A stretch of 64,000 bases of DNA from Ichthyophis bannanicus (taxonomy: Eukaryota > Chordata > Amphibia > Gymnophiona > Ichthyophiidae). The stretch covers positions 1,245,161,523 to 1,245,225,522 of the forward strand of contig CM066033.1 of NCBI GenBank assembly GCA_033557465.1, read 5' to 3'. Positions 1 through 10,048 of the stretch are shown piece by piece. Every line of letters begins with the position of its first letter. The stretch's first letter is position 1. Made by a program: the position numbers and the translations under genes. The notes beneath the pieces are model-generated. The model had not been told where the DNA came from and did no database searches. It saw only the letters and a list, made by a program, of their open reading frames with translations.

Positions 1-598
1 CTGCCAAGGTCTCCTAAAACAAACACTATACCCACTTTGGATGGCCCAGAAAACTGCAGACAGAATTATAGCCGATGTACCCAGATGCAATCGCATTGAA
101 TCCATTTTAAAGAACCTCCACTGGCTACCAATACCACAAGGAAGTATAAACAAAGCAGTTATTGATATCTTCAAACTCCTACAAAACCAATCCGCAATCA
201 GCCTACAAACTTGAATAAATAACACAAGACCAAGAAGATGCAATAATCGGAATCTACTTTCATCCAGCTCTTAAGACAAAAAGCACTCAACAAACATATA
301 GCAGAGCATTCATCCTGTTTGCACCCACCATCTGGTACTCACTCCCTGAGCCCTTAAGATCCACCGAAATTGTATCCGAGCTATGCAAAAAGCTCAAAAT
401 ACACTTGTCTAATTCTTTGGGTCTGATGAAAATGTATAACGGTTGTACAAAATCTGTTTTGCTTTAACACTACCCTGTTAACCCAAATTAATTTTAACCT
501 ACACTATTTCTCTGTAACCTGTCTAATTGTTGATGTTAAATGTAAACATCTTTGATTGAAAGATAAAGCAGTGTATATAGCCTGTTAAATAAAAAATA
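1..598 (+). mobile_element. L2-type LINE, 3' end fragment
   Basis: The first 450 bases translate, with stops and frameshifts, into the C-terminal signature of L2-type ORF2: an asparagine/alanine-rich 'QNTAARII' segment followed by 'LHWLPIP' and an 'IDIFKLL' block. These follow the RT thumb in L2 proteins. The remainder is a non-coding 3' UTR ending near 560-598 with a GCAGTGTATATAG motif and an A-rich AAATAAAA tail, as in the other L2-like tails of this window. The 5' part lies outside the window. No intact frame remains. Confidence 0.7.
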
Positions 599-1205
599 TG
601 TTAGAGAGCATTGAGTCCAATGGAATAAAGTTTTTGCAGGAAAAAAAATACACCATAGAATCTTTATGAAATTCCTTGTAAAAAAAGGGAAAGGAATGGC
701 AGAGAGGGTGTACTATTGCTCGCCTAGCCAGAATGAATAGACAGATGATGAAATGTTAAAAGAAATTGGGGAAACGTGCAAATTTTAAACAAAGTAATAA
801 TGGGAGATTTCAATTGCCCCAGTATTGACTAGGCCATGCTAGGGAGATAATGTTTCTAGATGAAATAAATGATTACTTTATGGAGCAGTTGGTTCAGGAA
901 CAGACTTGAGGGGAAGCTATTTTAGACTGAGTCCTTAGTGGGACACAGGATCTAGTGCGAGAGGTAACTGTTTTGGGGCCACTTGGTAATAGCGATCATA
1001 ACATGATCACATTTGATTTAATAACAAGGAAATCCACTGCGCTAGCATTTAACTTTTCAAAAAGGAGACCATGATATGAGGAAAATTGTTAAGAAAAAGC
1101 TAAAAGGAACAACTGCAGAGGTTAAGAGCTTATATCAAGCCTGGGCGTTATTTAAATATGCTGTCATGGAATCCCAGGCCAGATGTATTTCACGCTTTAA
1201 GAAAG

Positions 1206-1214
1206 GTGGAAACG
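1206..1214 (+). repeat. Target-site duplication of HAL1-like element, left copy
   Basis: GTGGAAACG here is repeated exactly at 2748-2756, immediately after a poly-A run. The pair brackets the HAL1-like insertion, and the CR1-A coding sequence resumes after the second copy. Confidence 0.75.
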
Positions 1215-2747
1215 GAGAGGTGTTTCAGTAGCCGTGCAGGTGTTGAGGAGGCACAGGCATTTCCCTCGGACAGCCCCAAAGTGATTGGGGGTTTGGATGG
1301 CGTGTAACAAATGACTTGTAATGCCCCTTATGAACCCCTTTGGAACACTGTTGGAGACCTGAGAAGTGTGAGAGCAAGTCAGTGGAACAGTTGTATTAAT
1401 GGGGAAACGTAAAAAGAAAGTGTTTTCTTCAGATGCTGTAATAGGTCCAATGGACAAGCATCTAATTTCAAAAGGTGAGCCGGACCCGCTAGCAGGTACT
1501 GATTTTTTTTTTTTTTTGACCATTCAAGACTCTGGGTGTCTCTGAGGTGTTCAGCCTGTACCCCACCTCCACGGTCCTTGGTCTCTCCCATTCCATTGGA
1601 CAGTATTAGCCCTTTGTCAGAGCACTCTATCTTTAATTATTGCGCCTTATCAAGCATTGACGTCGTCTATTTTGGATGCTGTTAAGGAGATATCTGATGA
1701 GCAGGTGTCTCTTGCTGACATCTGGAAAGTGGTGACATGTACAGAGCAGACACTAGTCTCAATTGTATCTCAGCTTTGTACGTTTTCCTAAGAGACGGTA
1801 ACAAGGCTGAGTGGGGTTGAGGAGCAGGTAAGCTCATTAAATGGACTGGTACTTCAGTGTGAACAGACGTGTTCCTCTCTTCAATCAATGCATGCTGCAA
1901 CAATTAAGGATTATTTAATTATTCACAGGAGACTTGAGATGTTTGATAATTTTCATAGAGCAAATAATATGCGCTTTTTGAATTTTCCTATTACATCATT
2001 ACTGCCTCCTGATGTATTGCTGTGGAAATACTTTAGGGAAGCTCTAGACCTACCTAATGCTGATTCAATAATGTTTTCCAAAGTATATCATCTCCCAGCG
2101 GGTCGGGTCTCTGGGGAATCTATTGATGACTGTGATGTTTTGCTGCCTCTTGCAGATCATAACTTGACACAATTTTTGGAAGATTCCCATGATACCATAC
2201 CCACTATGGTTGTTAATTTTGTTTCTGCACAAGATAAAAGTTCTGCATTTGACTTACTTTAAAAATAAGGCTTCAGTGTTCTGTGGGGCAAGGATTCACC
2301 TTTTTCCAGATTTATCCAAAGCTACTCGGCTATGGCAGAAAGCCTTTTTGGCTCTCAAGCTTAGAGTATTAGCTTTGGATGCTTCTTTTCTTTCTCTGAT
2401 ATCCATATAAATGTTTGATAACTATTCAGGGTTCCCGATATATTTGTGGATTCATCTGATTTGGAGAACTTTCTGGTTGAGAGGGAGAAACATATTGGGG
2501 GGAGAAGGATAAGGTGGGTTAGTAAATAATAGGCTGTTATTTTGGGGAGTTCCCCCAGTCTTCTCTTTTAGATACAGGATGTCTTTTTTATGGTTGTCTC
2601 CCCTAGATGTGGGCTAAGCTGACAAGAGAATTGACTGATTAGTTTTTGTTTGATTTATATTTCCTTGTGTATATTTTATGGTCATGTTTCTTGCTTTCTT
2701 CTTTGTACGTATTGATTGAAAACTCAATGAATACGACAAAAAAAAAA
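1215..2747 (+). mobile_element. HAL1-like retroposon (L1 ORF1 plus 3' UTR, no ORF2)
   Basis: The 1.5 kb insertion has a short 5' leader, an L1-type ORF1 pseudogene (1399-2408), about 330 bases of 3' UTR and a terminal A-tract at 2738-2747. No reverse transcriptase or endonuclease sequence lies between ORF1 and the tail. Nine-base target-site duplications (GTGGAAACG) flank it. This is the layout of HAL1 ('half-L1') elements, known from mammals, which keep ORF1 and lose ORF2. Alternatively it is an L1 copy that lost ORF2 by deletion or splicing. The duplications directly abut the element ends, so the ORF1-only form was probably what was inserted. Confidence 0.65.
1399..2408 (+). pseudogene. L1-type ORF1 protein, degraded
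   Basis: The ATG at 1399 begins a lysine-rich N terminus (MGKRKKKVFSS). A long T-tract at about 1502-1517 and later stops and frameshifts break the frame. The central part (1888-2262) keeps the recognisable L1 ORF1p RRM-to-CTD sequence: a coiled-coil end (RRLEMF), then NNMRFLNFP, then the KVYHLP segment typical of the C-terminal domain. The last portion (about 2263-2408) reads in another frame. L1 ORF1p is a trimeric RNA-binding chaperone of the L1 RNP; this copy cannot make it. Confidence 0.65.
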
Positions 2748-2756
2748 GTGGAAACG
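2748..2756 (+). repeat. Target-site duplication of HAL1-like element, right copy
   Basis: Exact repeat of GTGGAAACG from 1206-1214, placed directly after the A-tail. Confidence 0.75.
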
Positions 2757-3284
2757 ACCAAACAGCCAGCATAACTTAAAGGTGAAGTCAAAGAGGCTAT
2801 TTCCTTCAGAAAATGGAAAAAAGAGCCAAATGACAAAAACAGGAAACAACATAAGTACTGGCAAGTTAAATGCAAGGGATTGATAAGGCAGGCAGAAAGA
2901 GAATTTGAAAAGAAGCTTGCCATGGAAGCAAAAGCGTGTAATAAAAACTTTTGTAAGTATACTGTTCGCAAAACACCTGTGAGAGAGTCAGATGATAGAG
3001 GGGTAAAGGGGGCACTAAGAGGACAAGGCCATACTGGAGAGACTGAATTCTTTGATTCCATCTTTATTGAAGAAGATGTAGGAAACTTATCCATGCCAGA
3101 AATGATATTTAAAGGTTATGTATCAGAGGAATTGAAACAAATCTTGATAAATCAGGAAGATGTAATTTAGCTATTTGATAAACTAAAGAACAGCAAATCA
3201 CTTGGACTGGATGCCATACATCCCAGTTTGCTGAAAGAACTGAAATATGAGATTGTGCAACTATTCTTAGTAATCTGGGATCTA

Positions 3285-3434
3285 CAGTTGTGGTCAACAT
3301 TATTGGCACCCTTGCAGTTCAACCTCCTTAATGTCCAATATCTCCTTAAAAAAAAAGTGGCCAGCGAAGTTGCTTTGGACTATATATGCACACATTTGAC
3401 ACACAAAAGAATAAAATACAAGAAGACCAATTAT
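3285..3434 (+). mobile_element. Tc1-like transposon, left arm
   Basis: Directly after a TA dinucleotide the sequence begins CAGTTGTGGTCAACATTATT and continues GGCACCCTT, a Tc1/mariner-style terminal repeat. Its inverted counterpart ends at 27253, followed by TA at 27254-27255. Removing everything between these TA sites joins the CR1-A reading frame without a frameshift, so the two ends belong to one insertion. The arm is cut at 3434 by the 5' end of DIRS-1. Confidence 0.75.
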
Positions 3435-3568
3435 TTATTCCTAATCGCTTCTCCGGGCCAGTCCAGGGACAGGTAGGGTTGTCAATCCTCTATAGCAGCT
3501 GAGGACTGAAGACTTCAAGTTTTGATGAGAGTTGAAGCCACTCCCCCTTAGGGTTACCCAGCAGTCTT
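3435..3568 (+). repeat. DIRS-1 left inverted terminal repeat
   Basis: The sequence from CTAATCGCTTCTCCGGG to CCCAGCAGTCTT is an almost perfect reverse complement of 8873-8995. Its outermost 45 bases are also complementary to the first half of the internal complementary region (8481-8525), as expected if that region templates completion of the ends. Confidence 0.88.
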
Positions 3569-4074
3569 TCAGTCCTCAGCAGCTAAAGAGGATCGAATCT
3601 CTGTTTCTCCCTCAATTTGATTTCTGCTGTTTGGTTTTCTTTATTATTTTCTATAATATATATTGGCTCTAGCAGGGCTGATATTTTTCTTGAGTCCTTG
3701 TGTCAAAACTTTGGGGCGCTGCAGCTTTAAGATGCGTGGAGACGTTGAGTGAGTTAATCCCCCAGTGAGAGGCAGAGCCTGTCTCCCTTCACCGACTCCG
3801 TCTCAGTCGGCAGAGGATTATTTCTGGGAGCCCCAGTTGGTACCTCTGCTGCGAACGCTGCTCCGGTAGGCGGTTTCCCGCTAGCTGCGGGACTACCTGC
3901 TTGGCTCCGCCGGTAATTGCTGTTGCGGTGAGTCTCTGTGTTTTTCTTTTTCTGGCGCCCGTTCCGGCTCTGAGTTTTCCTGTCAGCGTTTCCATTTTGC
4001 GGCGCTTTCCGGCTTCAGCAGACATCATTTGTTTTTCACGAGGTCGGTTTTACTTTTTCCCCTCGTTTTTCGGC

Positions 4075-5532
4075 ATGACAGACAAGCCAGGACATAAATT
4101 AGAGGAGCCTTCGTTACCCGCCGAAAAGGCGGGAAAGTCGGCCATTTTGACGGCGCCTGTCAGCTCTCCGACAGAGCAGCCTCGGCCACACAAATGAAAG
4201 GCGAAGTCATCTAAGGAGCCTATGCCTGTCGTTCAGCCTGCACAGCCCAATTTAATGGCTCAGGGGGACATAGCTTCTTTTTTCTCGCCCGAATTTATTT
4301 TGGCAATGCACAGGGCGTTCTTGCTGAAGTCAGATCAGCCTGAACAGGCTGCAGCGTTTTCCTCTTTAGACGTCCTCTCCCATGGAGTGCCGGGTGCAGA
4401 AGATCTTGGAGAAGGGTCTTCTAAGGCTAAAGAGGGTCTAGCGGATCCATTGGGCCCTTTTTTGTCTCCAGAGTCTTTACTTCTAGGTCAGGCTGACTCA
4501 GAGGATGTAGCAGATCCCTCCTTGGATCCGGATACTGATGAGTTGGAGGAGGGAGAGAGAGCTCCTGGAGAAGATCCCAATATTTTTAGGGTCTTCCGTA
4601 AAGAGGAGCTCGCTGCTCTCATTGCCCAATCTTTGGCGGCTCTACATCTGCTTCCTCCTTCCTCCTCTCAAGAACCTTTAGAGGATCCCTTGTTACAGGG
4701 CTTTAAGTCTCAGCAGCGCTGTTTTCCCATGCATCGGGTAATTAGGCAAATGATTGATTCGGAATGGGAGTGTCCCGAAGCTACTCTGCGAGGAGGTCGC
4801 GCCTTAGCACACCTGTACCCCCTTCCTCAAGAGGAACGGGATTTATTCCGTATGCCTAAGGTAGATGCCTTAGTGTCAGCGGTCACTAAGAAAACTACCA
4901 TCCCTGTGGAGGGCGCAGCGGCGCTTAAGGATCTACAGGATAGGAAATTGGAGGTGCTGCTCAAGCAGGCTTTTGATTCTAGCGCTTTAGCATTGCAAGC
5001 AGCAGTTTGTGGAGCTTATGTTTCTCGGGCATCCATTCGCTGGCTGCAGGGGGACGCGGCGGGGGAGTCCGCTTCGGAGGTTCCAGATACAGCTAAGTTG
5101 GAATCAGCTGCAGCTTATGCAGCGGATGCCTTTTATGATTTGGTACGGATTGTGGCTAAAACCATGGCCTCTATGGTAGCGGCCAGGCGTTTCCTCTGGT
5201 TACGTAACTGGTCGGCGGATGTTTCCTCGAAGGTTCGCCTTAGTAAATTGCCTTTTAAGGGAAAGTTGCTTTTTGGAGAAGCCTTGGAGAAAATTGTGAA
5301 AGATTTAGGAGATTCCAAAGGTGGGCGTTTGCCTGAGGATAGGCCCAAGCCACTGTGTGGTGCTGGAATGGTTTGGGGCTCCGCTCGGGAGTCCCGTAGG
5401 TTTCGGGGAGCCCGCTTTGTGCCTTATTCTAGGGGCCGCTCCAGTTTTCGTGGTCAGTCCTTTCGAGGAGCCAGAGGTTTTGGCCGGTCTTACGGAACGG
5501 CCTCTCAACCTTCCCTTAAAAAGCCGCAATGA
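4075..5532 (+). pseudogene. DIRS-1 gag-like ORF1, one in-frame stop
   Basis: The frame opens at ATG 4075 (MTDKPGHKLEEPS) and runs to 5532, broken only by TGA at 4195-4197, where CGA would read through (a CpG-type change). The roughly 485-codon product has an acidic first third, a central alpha-helical region with VDALVSAVTKKTTIPVEG near 4863-4910, and an Arg/Gly/Ser-rich C terminus (5400-5500) suited to nucleic-acid binding. A related 'TTIPVEG' block recurs in DIRS-3 near 60545, confirming a shared family protein. The role is presumed to be a nucleocapsid-like protein. The 3' end overlaps the next long frame, which is open from 5321. Confidence 0.75.
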
Positions 5533-5554
5533 AGGTCAGCAGATCCAGGCGTTA

Positions 5555-6575
5555 GTTCCGGTAGGCGGTCGTTTACAGAATTTTCTAGCGGCCTGGACCG
5601 CAGTCACTTCCGACAAATGGGTTCTGGAAGTCATTCAGAAAGGCTATGCCCTGGACTTCGCTTGCCCGTTACAACCCGCTTTCGTTCTGTCCCCTTGTGC
5701 GCCCGGGATGAAGATGCAAGCCATTTTCGAGACGCTCGTTCGCCTTTTGCAACTGCAGGCGATTGTTCCCGTGCCGTTAGACCAGTACGGCTGCGGTCGA
5801 TACTCGATCTATTTTGTGGTTCCCAAAAAGGAGGATTCTTTTCGTCCCGTACTAGATCTCAAAGGTGTAAATCGTACTTTGCGGGTTCCACACTTTCGCA
5901 TGGAAACCTTGCGCACAGTGATTCGGGCAGTGCAGCCGGGAGAATTTCTCTCGTCCATAGATCTCACAGAGGCTTATCTTCATATTCCCATCAGACTATC
6001 TCATCAGCGCTATTTACGTTTCGCACTTCCCATGGGACATTTCCAATTTCGCGCCTTGCCGTTCGGTCTCGCGACGGCTCCGCATACTTTCACAAAACTG
6101 ATGGTGGTCGTGGCGGCGGCGCTTCGGAAAGAGGGTATTCGGGTCCACCCATATCTCGACGATTGGTTGATCCGGGCCGATTCTCGAGAGGCTTCTGTGA
6201 CGGCGACAGCACGTGTCGTTCAGCTTCTCGAGCAGTTCGGTTGGGTGAGCAATCACTCCAAGAGCCATTTGAGGCCACGGCAACAGTTAACTTATCTCGG
6301 GGCCTGCTTCGACACGGAGCGGGGGACCGTTTCCTTACCCAGTCTGCGAGTGCAAAAGCTTTTACAACAAGTTCGAGCCTTCCTATCTCTTCAAGCTCCG
6401 TCAGCATGGACCTATTTGCAGGTTTTGGGGTCCATGGCGGCTGCTCTGGATCTGGTTCCCTGGGCCAAAGCTCACATGCGGCCTTTGCAGCAGGCGCTTC
6501 TTTCCCGGTGGTCACCGCAACTTCACCCGCTCTCGCAGCGCCTTCCCTGTCCAGATCAGGTGAGACAGTCTGCAG
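5555..6575 (+). pseudogene. DIRS-1 reverse transcriptase domain
   Basis: Read in the frame that is open 5321-8326, this region contains the DIRS RT order: a VPKKEDSFRPVLDLKGVN block near 5820, SSIDLTEAYLHIPI near 5952, LPFGLATAPHTFTK near 6058 and the catalytic YLDDWLI motif near 6150. The palm aspartates are intact. After about 6570 the homologous reading passes to another frame (RNase H), so RT and RNase H are separated by a 1-base shift plus a TGA at 6579-6581. RT copies the element RNA into the cDNA that is later circularised. Confidence 0.85.
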
Positions 6576-6581
6576 TGGTGA

Positions 6582-7430
6582 TTACTTCCCGAACATCTTA
6601 CGGCGGGGGTGCCTTTAGAGGAGCCCTCGTGGGTCTTGGTTACCACCGATGCCAGTCTTTCCGGCTGGGGAGCACATTGTCAAACGCAGGTCGCTCAGGG
6701 TTCTTGGTCTCCAGAGGAGCGTTCGTGGTCGATCAACCGTCTGGAGCTACGAGCGGCTCTTCTCGCCCTGCTTCGCTTCACGGGCCTGCTCAAGGGCAAG
6801 GTGGTCAAGATTTTCTCGGACAATGCGGTGACAGTCGCGTATATCAATCGTCAAGGGGGCACCAAGTCTCTCCCTCTCCTATCCGAATGTCAGGAGTTAA
6901 TGGCTTGGGCGGAATCACATCTCACAGCGATCTCAGCGGCACATGTCGCTGGCAAAGACAATGTCCAGGCCGATTATCTCAGCCGCAATGTCCTAGATCC
7001 CGGAGAATGGGAGCTGAACGCAGCAGTTTATCACGATCAGACTCTGCGTTGGGGGTCCCCGGTGATGGATCTGATGGCAACGTTGGCCAATGCCAAAGTC
7101 AGCCGTTTTTTCAGCAGACGCAGAGAACACATGTCAGAAGGGCTCGATGCTCTCGTTCAGCCATGGCCGCAAGACTCCCTCTTGTACGTTTTCCCTCCTT
7201 GGCCAATGTTGAGTCGAGTCATTCAGCGGATTGCGCATCACCGAGGCCGAGTGATTCTCATTGCTCCGGATTGGCCTCGTCGTCCCTGGTATGCCGATCT
7301 AGTTCGACTTCTCATAGCTCCGCCTTGGCCTCTTCCGGCTCGTATCAATCTGCTGCATCAAGGGCCGATTCTCATGCCCAAGGTGGATCGCTTCTTGCTT
7401 ACGGCTTGGCTCTTGAGAGGGTTCGCTTAA
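6582..7430 (+). pseudogene. DIRS-1 RNase H and Dam-methyltransferase-like domain
   Basis: This frame, shifted relative to RT, begins clearly at WVLVTTDASLSGWGAH (6627 on) and continues with RLELRAALLAL, FSDNAVTVAYIN and AGKDNVQADYLSR, the metal-binding D-E-D pattern of RNase H. Downstream, DALVQPWPQDSLLYVFPPWP and ILIAPDWPRRPWY correspond to the domain between RNase H and recombinase that is described as Dam-methyltransferase-like in DIRS elements. The frame runs to a stop at 7428-7430 after overlapping the start of the recombinase. A 1-base shift near 6570 cuts it off from RT. Confidence 0.82.
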
Positions 7431-8463
7431 AGCGTCAAGGTTATGCTGATTCCGTAATAGACACCTTGCTTCAGTCTAAACGGCCGACGACTTCTCTGGC
7501 TTATGTGCGCGTCTGGCGTCTGTTTGAGTCGTGGTGTGCTCAACGTAATGTTCTTCCTATGTTGTCTACCTTGCCTCAGCTTCTCCTTTTCCTTCAACAT
7601 GGCTTCGACAAAGGTCTGGTTCTCAGTACCCTTAAGGTTCATGTAGCCGCACTTGCTTGTTTTCGAGGGTGCGTTCGCCATCGGCGTCTTTCGGCGCTTC
7701 CAGATGTCCGTTTTTTACGGGCAACGCAAATTCTCCGTCCTCCAGTACGTCCCTTTGTTCCACCTTGGGATTTGAATGTGGTTTTGGAGGCTTTTTCTCA
7801 ATCATCTTTAGCTTCTCTCAGTTCTCGAGAGATCCGCGAGTGTTCTTGGAAAACGGCCTTTTTGGTCGCTCTGTGTTCGGCTCGCTGGATTTCCGATTTG
7901 CAGGCCTTGTCTTGCAGGGAGCCTTATCTTCAATTTCTGCCGGAGCGTGTGCTCCTACGGACAGTACCTTCCTATTTGCCTAAAGTGCTGTCGGTTTTCC
8001 ATGTTAATCAAACAGTGGCTTTGCCCGTGTTTACAGATTCTTCCAGTTCGCCAATGGATCGGGCTCTCAAGCGTTTGGATCTTGCACGGGTTTTACGTAC
8101 ATACCTGCGGGTTTCCAAGCCCTTTCGAAAAACGGATAGACTCTTTGTCCAATACGCCGGATCTCGTAAGGGTCAACCAGCCTCCAAATCCACCATAGCG
8201 CGTTGGGTTCGCAGTGCTATTGTAGCGGCTTACGCTGCTAAAGGGCTTTCTCCGCCGCTGGGTTTACGGGCTCATTCTACTCGAGCTCTGGCCACTTCTT
8301 GGGCGGAGTTTGCGTTCCACCAATAGATAGCTGCAGAGCGGCTACTTGGTCTTCCTTACATTCTTTTACTAAGCATTACCGATTGGATGTTCAAGTCCGG
8401 GACGATGCAAAAGTGGGGGCCGCGACTCTTATCGCAGGGCTCGCGGGTCCCTCCCATATTTAG
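7380..8463 (+). pseudogene. DIRS-1 tyrosine recombinase, catalytically dead
   Basis: The core-binding domain begins near 7420 and the catalytic domain near 7740. The first catalytic Arg of the 'SAR-R-ISDL' motif is replaced by Trp: TGG at 7886-7888, consistent with a CGG-to-TGG CpG transition. The His-x-x-Arg pair is present (AHSTRALAT, about 8270). The frame then hits TAG at 8324-8326. The C terminus carrying the nucleophilic Tyr (codon 8377-8379, context KHYRLD) continues in another frame to TAG 8461-8463, implying a single-base loss near 8310. The enzyme would insert the circular DNA into the genome; this copy cannot. Confidence 0.85.
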
Positions 8464-8479
8464 GTACTGCTTTGGTACT

Positions 8480-8575
8480 GCCCTACCTGTCCCTGGACTG
8501 GCCCGGAGAAGCGATTAGGAATAAGAAATTAGTTCTTACCTGCTAATTATCTTTCCTGGAGCTTTCTCCGGGCCC
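8480..8575 (+). repeat. DIRS-1 internal complementary region
   Basis: Bases 8481-8525 are the reverse complement of the element's left edge (3435-3480); bases 8527-8575 are the reverse complement of its right edge (8982-9033). The two edges therefore meet head to tail here, the hallmark of DIRS internal complementary regions, which are thought to template formation of the circular junction. Bases 8590-8872 between this region and the right repeat hold no frame I recognise, apart from a short CAAA repeat near 8735. Confidence 0.87.
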
Positions 8576-8872
8576 ATCCAGGGTCCCACCTCTTTCTGGT
8601 TATAGGGTTTCTTGTTCGTCTCCTACACAGCTATACAGTTTCAGTAATTCGTCCGTGACAGGGGTCATCATTGGGGCTTTCAGATTTCATTCAGTGCGGA
8701 CTACTGTTATGTTCTCCTCGTTAAAAAGCAAACAAACAAACAAACAAATTTAATACCATTTTAAAAGCCTATTTCATGGCTTCTACATTTTGCAAGGACT
8801 ATAGAACTTTATCAGTGTTTTCAGGGTTCATCTAGTATTTTCAGTTCTTTCGTTTAGTTGCTTTGTCATAAG

Positions 8873-9033
8873 AAGACTGCTGGGTAACCCTAAGGGGGAG
8901 TGGCTTCACCTCTCATCAAAACTTGAAGTCTTCAGTCCTCAGCTGCTATAGAGGATTGACAACCCTACCTGTCCCTGGACTGGCCCGGAGAAAGCTCCAG
9001 GAAAGATAATTAGCAGGTAAGAACTAATTTCTT
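8873..9033 (+). repeat. DIRS-1 right inverted terminal repeat
   Basis: Reverse complement of the left repeat over about 120 bases, with a right-edge extension (AAGCTCCAGGAAAGATAATT onward) shared only with the internal complementary region. The element ends in or next to CTAATTTCTT, where the L2 tail begins. Confidence 0.86.
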
Positions 9034-9960
9034 TATTTATTTACAATTTCTTCTATACCGCACTATTCAGCATCAGCGCGGTTTACATGGAACATAACAA
9101 TCAGACAGGGTACATAGGTCTGAGTTTACAATTAACAGGAGAAACAACTTGGATAACAAAAGGTAACTATTTACACAATGAAGTCACATAAGACATAGCA
9201 AGAGATTTAATGGTCAAGGACTCCTTACATGGTGTGGTCGCCTGGCTTACAGGGTGTGGTGGGACAGTTGTAAGTATTTGAGTGGGGATGTGGTTCATTG
9301 TTCTCTAGGAAATATTTAAGGAAAAGGAAGTGTTTAAGGGCCTTCCTAAACTGGGTTAGGTTAGTGATTGCCCTGATGTTTGTTGGTAGTGAGTTCCAGA
9401 ATCTTGGGGCGCAGAGACTGAAGGCCCTGTTTGCGGTTATTGAAGTGCATTTTGTTAATTCTCTCGGCAATGATAGCATATTTATCGCAGTGGATCTTCT
9501 TGGTCTATTAGGCGCTGTTGCTTGGATAAGGTCAGAAAGTGAAGATGAAGAGAGCTTCTTGACTGCTTTGAATGTCAGCAGCACTGTTTTGAATAAGATC
9601 CTGGCTTGTACAGGAAGCCAGTGTAACTGCTTTAGAAGGGGCGTCACATGGTCTCTTTTAGATGACCCCTGGAGAACCCTCGCTGCACTATTCATGGCAA
9701 GCTGTAAGGGGTTCAAGGTGGATTGTGGGAGACCTTGTAATATGGCATTAGCATAATCAGATGTGGTATTATCAGGCAGGGCCTAGTAAATTGTCCGAAA
9801 ATCTTCCAGTTCAAGCAAGGGGCGTAGATGTCTGAGTGAACGGATCTTGAAATAGATTGGAAATAGCAGGCAATAGTATAAAACTGGGACATTATCAGGA
9901 CATGATTATTCTGATCTTAATGTGCACTTGTGCTAAAATAGATATTACACAACATGACAC
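9034..9960 (-). mobile_element. L2 LINE 3' fragment
   Basis: The minus-strand frame 9225-9716 carries the L2 ORF2 C terminus: a LQLAMNSAARVL block, DHVTPLLKQLHWLPV, RILFKTVLLTFKAV, AFSLCAPRFWNSLP and a final FRKALKHFLF. Sequence upstream (plus 9717-9950) continues the homology, with frameshifts, into a 'RPLLELEDFRTIY' stretch. The 3' tail lies at plus 9034-9110, with the characteristic ATACCGC...GCGGTTTA stem and a TTTA tail abutting DIRS-1. The element is strongly 5'-truncated. Confidence 0.75.
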
Positions 9961-10048
9961 ACATCAATTCAGCACACAAAAAATTGGTTCATAAATAATA
10001 CTTGCTTGAAATGTCGAACTTATTAAAGCAGAGTCACCATTGATAAGT
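9961..10048 (-). other. Non-coding flank, probably distal Penelope-like 3' UTR
   Basis: AT-rich sequence with no frame. It is contiguous with 15526 onward once the L1 insertion (bounded by a 14-base duplication) is removed, so it belongs to whatever lies at 15526-15957, which I read as the 3' UTR of the Penelope-like element. Assignment rests on position rather than a recognised motif. Confidence 0.35.

Larger units (their letters stand above)
599..3284 (+). mobile_element. CR1-A piece 1 (endonuclease end to start of RT), interrupted
   Basis: This is the 5' portion of a decayed plus-strand CR1 LINE. Bases 599-1205 encode the last part of an APE-type endonuclease, including the GDFNCPS motif near 805 and an SDHNMITFD motif near 990. 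Bases 2757-3284 encode the basic linker and the beginning of the reverse transcriptase, ending in the LKELKYEI...VIWDL segment. A HAL1-like element interrupts it at 1215-2747. Several in-frame stops and frameshifts are present. The frame stops exactly at a TA dinucleotide (3283-3284) where the Tc1-like left end begins, and resumes at 27256. Confidence 0.8.
3435..9033 (+). mobile_element. DIRS-1: nearly complete DIRS-type retrotransposon
   Basis: The 5.6 kb element has inverted terminal repeats (3435-3568 and 8873-9033), an internal complementary region (8480-8575), a gag-like frame, RT/RNase H/methyltransferase-like frames and a tyrosine recombinase frame. DIRS elements replicate through a circular intermediate and integrate by tyrosine recombinase, so target-site duplications are not expected and none is seen. 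Left flank is the Tc1-like arm; right flank is the tail of an L2 fragment. Coding capacity is lost: a stop in gag, a frameshift between RT and RNase H, a catalytic Arg-to-Trp change and a frameshift in the recombinase. End coordinates are good to a few bases. Confidence 0.88.

Noticed and set aside
2639..3094. 151-codon minus-strand frame
   Set aside because: It is antisense to the CR1-A linker/RT; the plus strand gives the recognisable protein.
5617..6618. 333-codon serine/arginine-rich frame overlapping DIRS-1 RT
   Set aside because: No domain is visible, and the RT motifs lie in the other frame; it is an overlapping shadow kept open by GC-rich composition.
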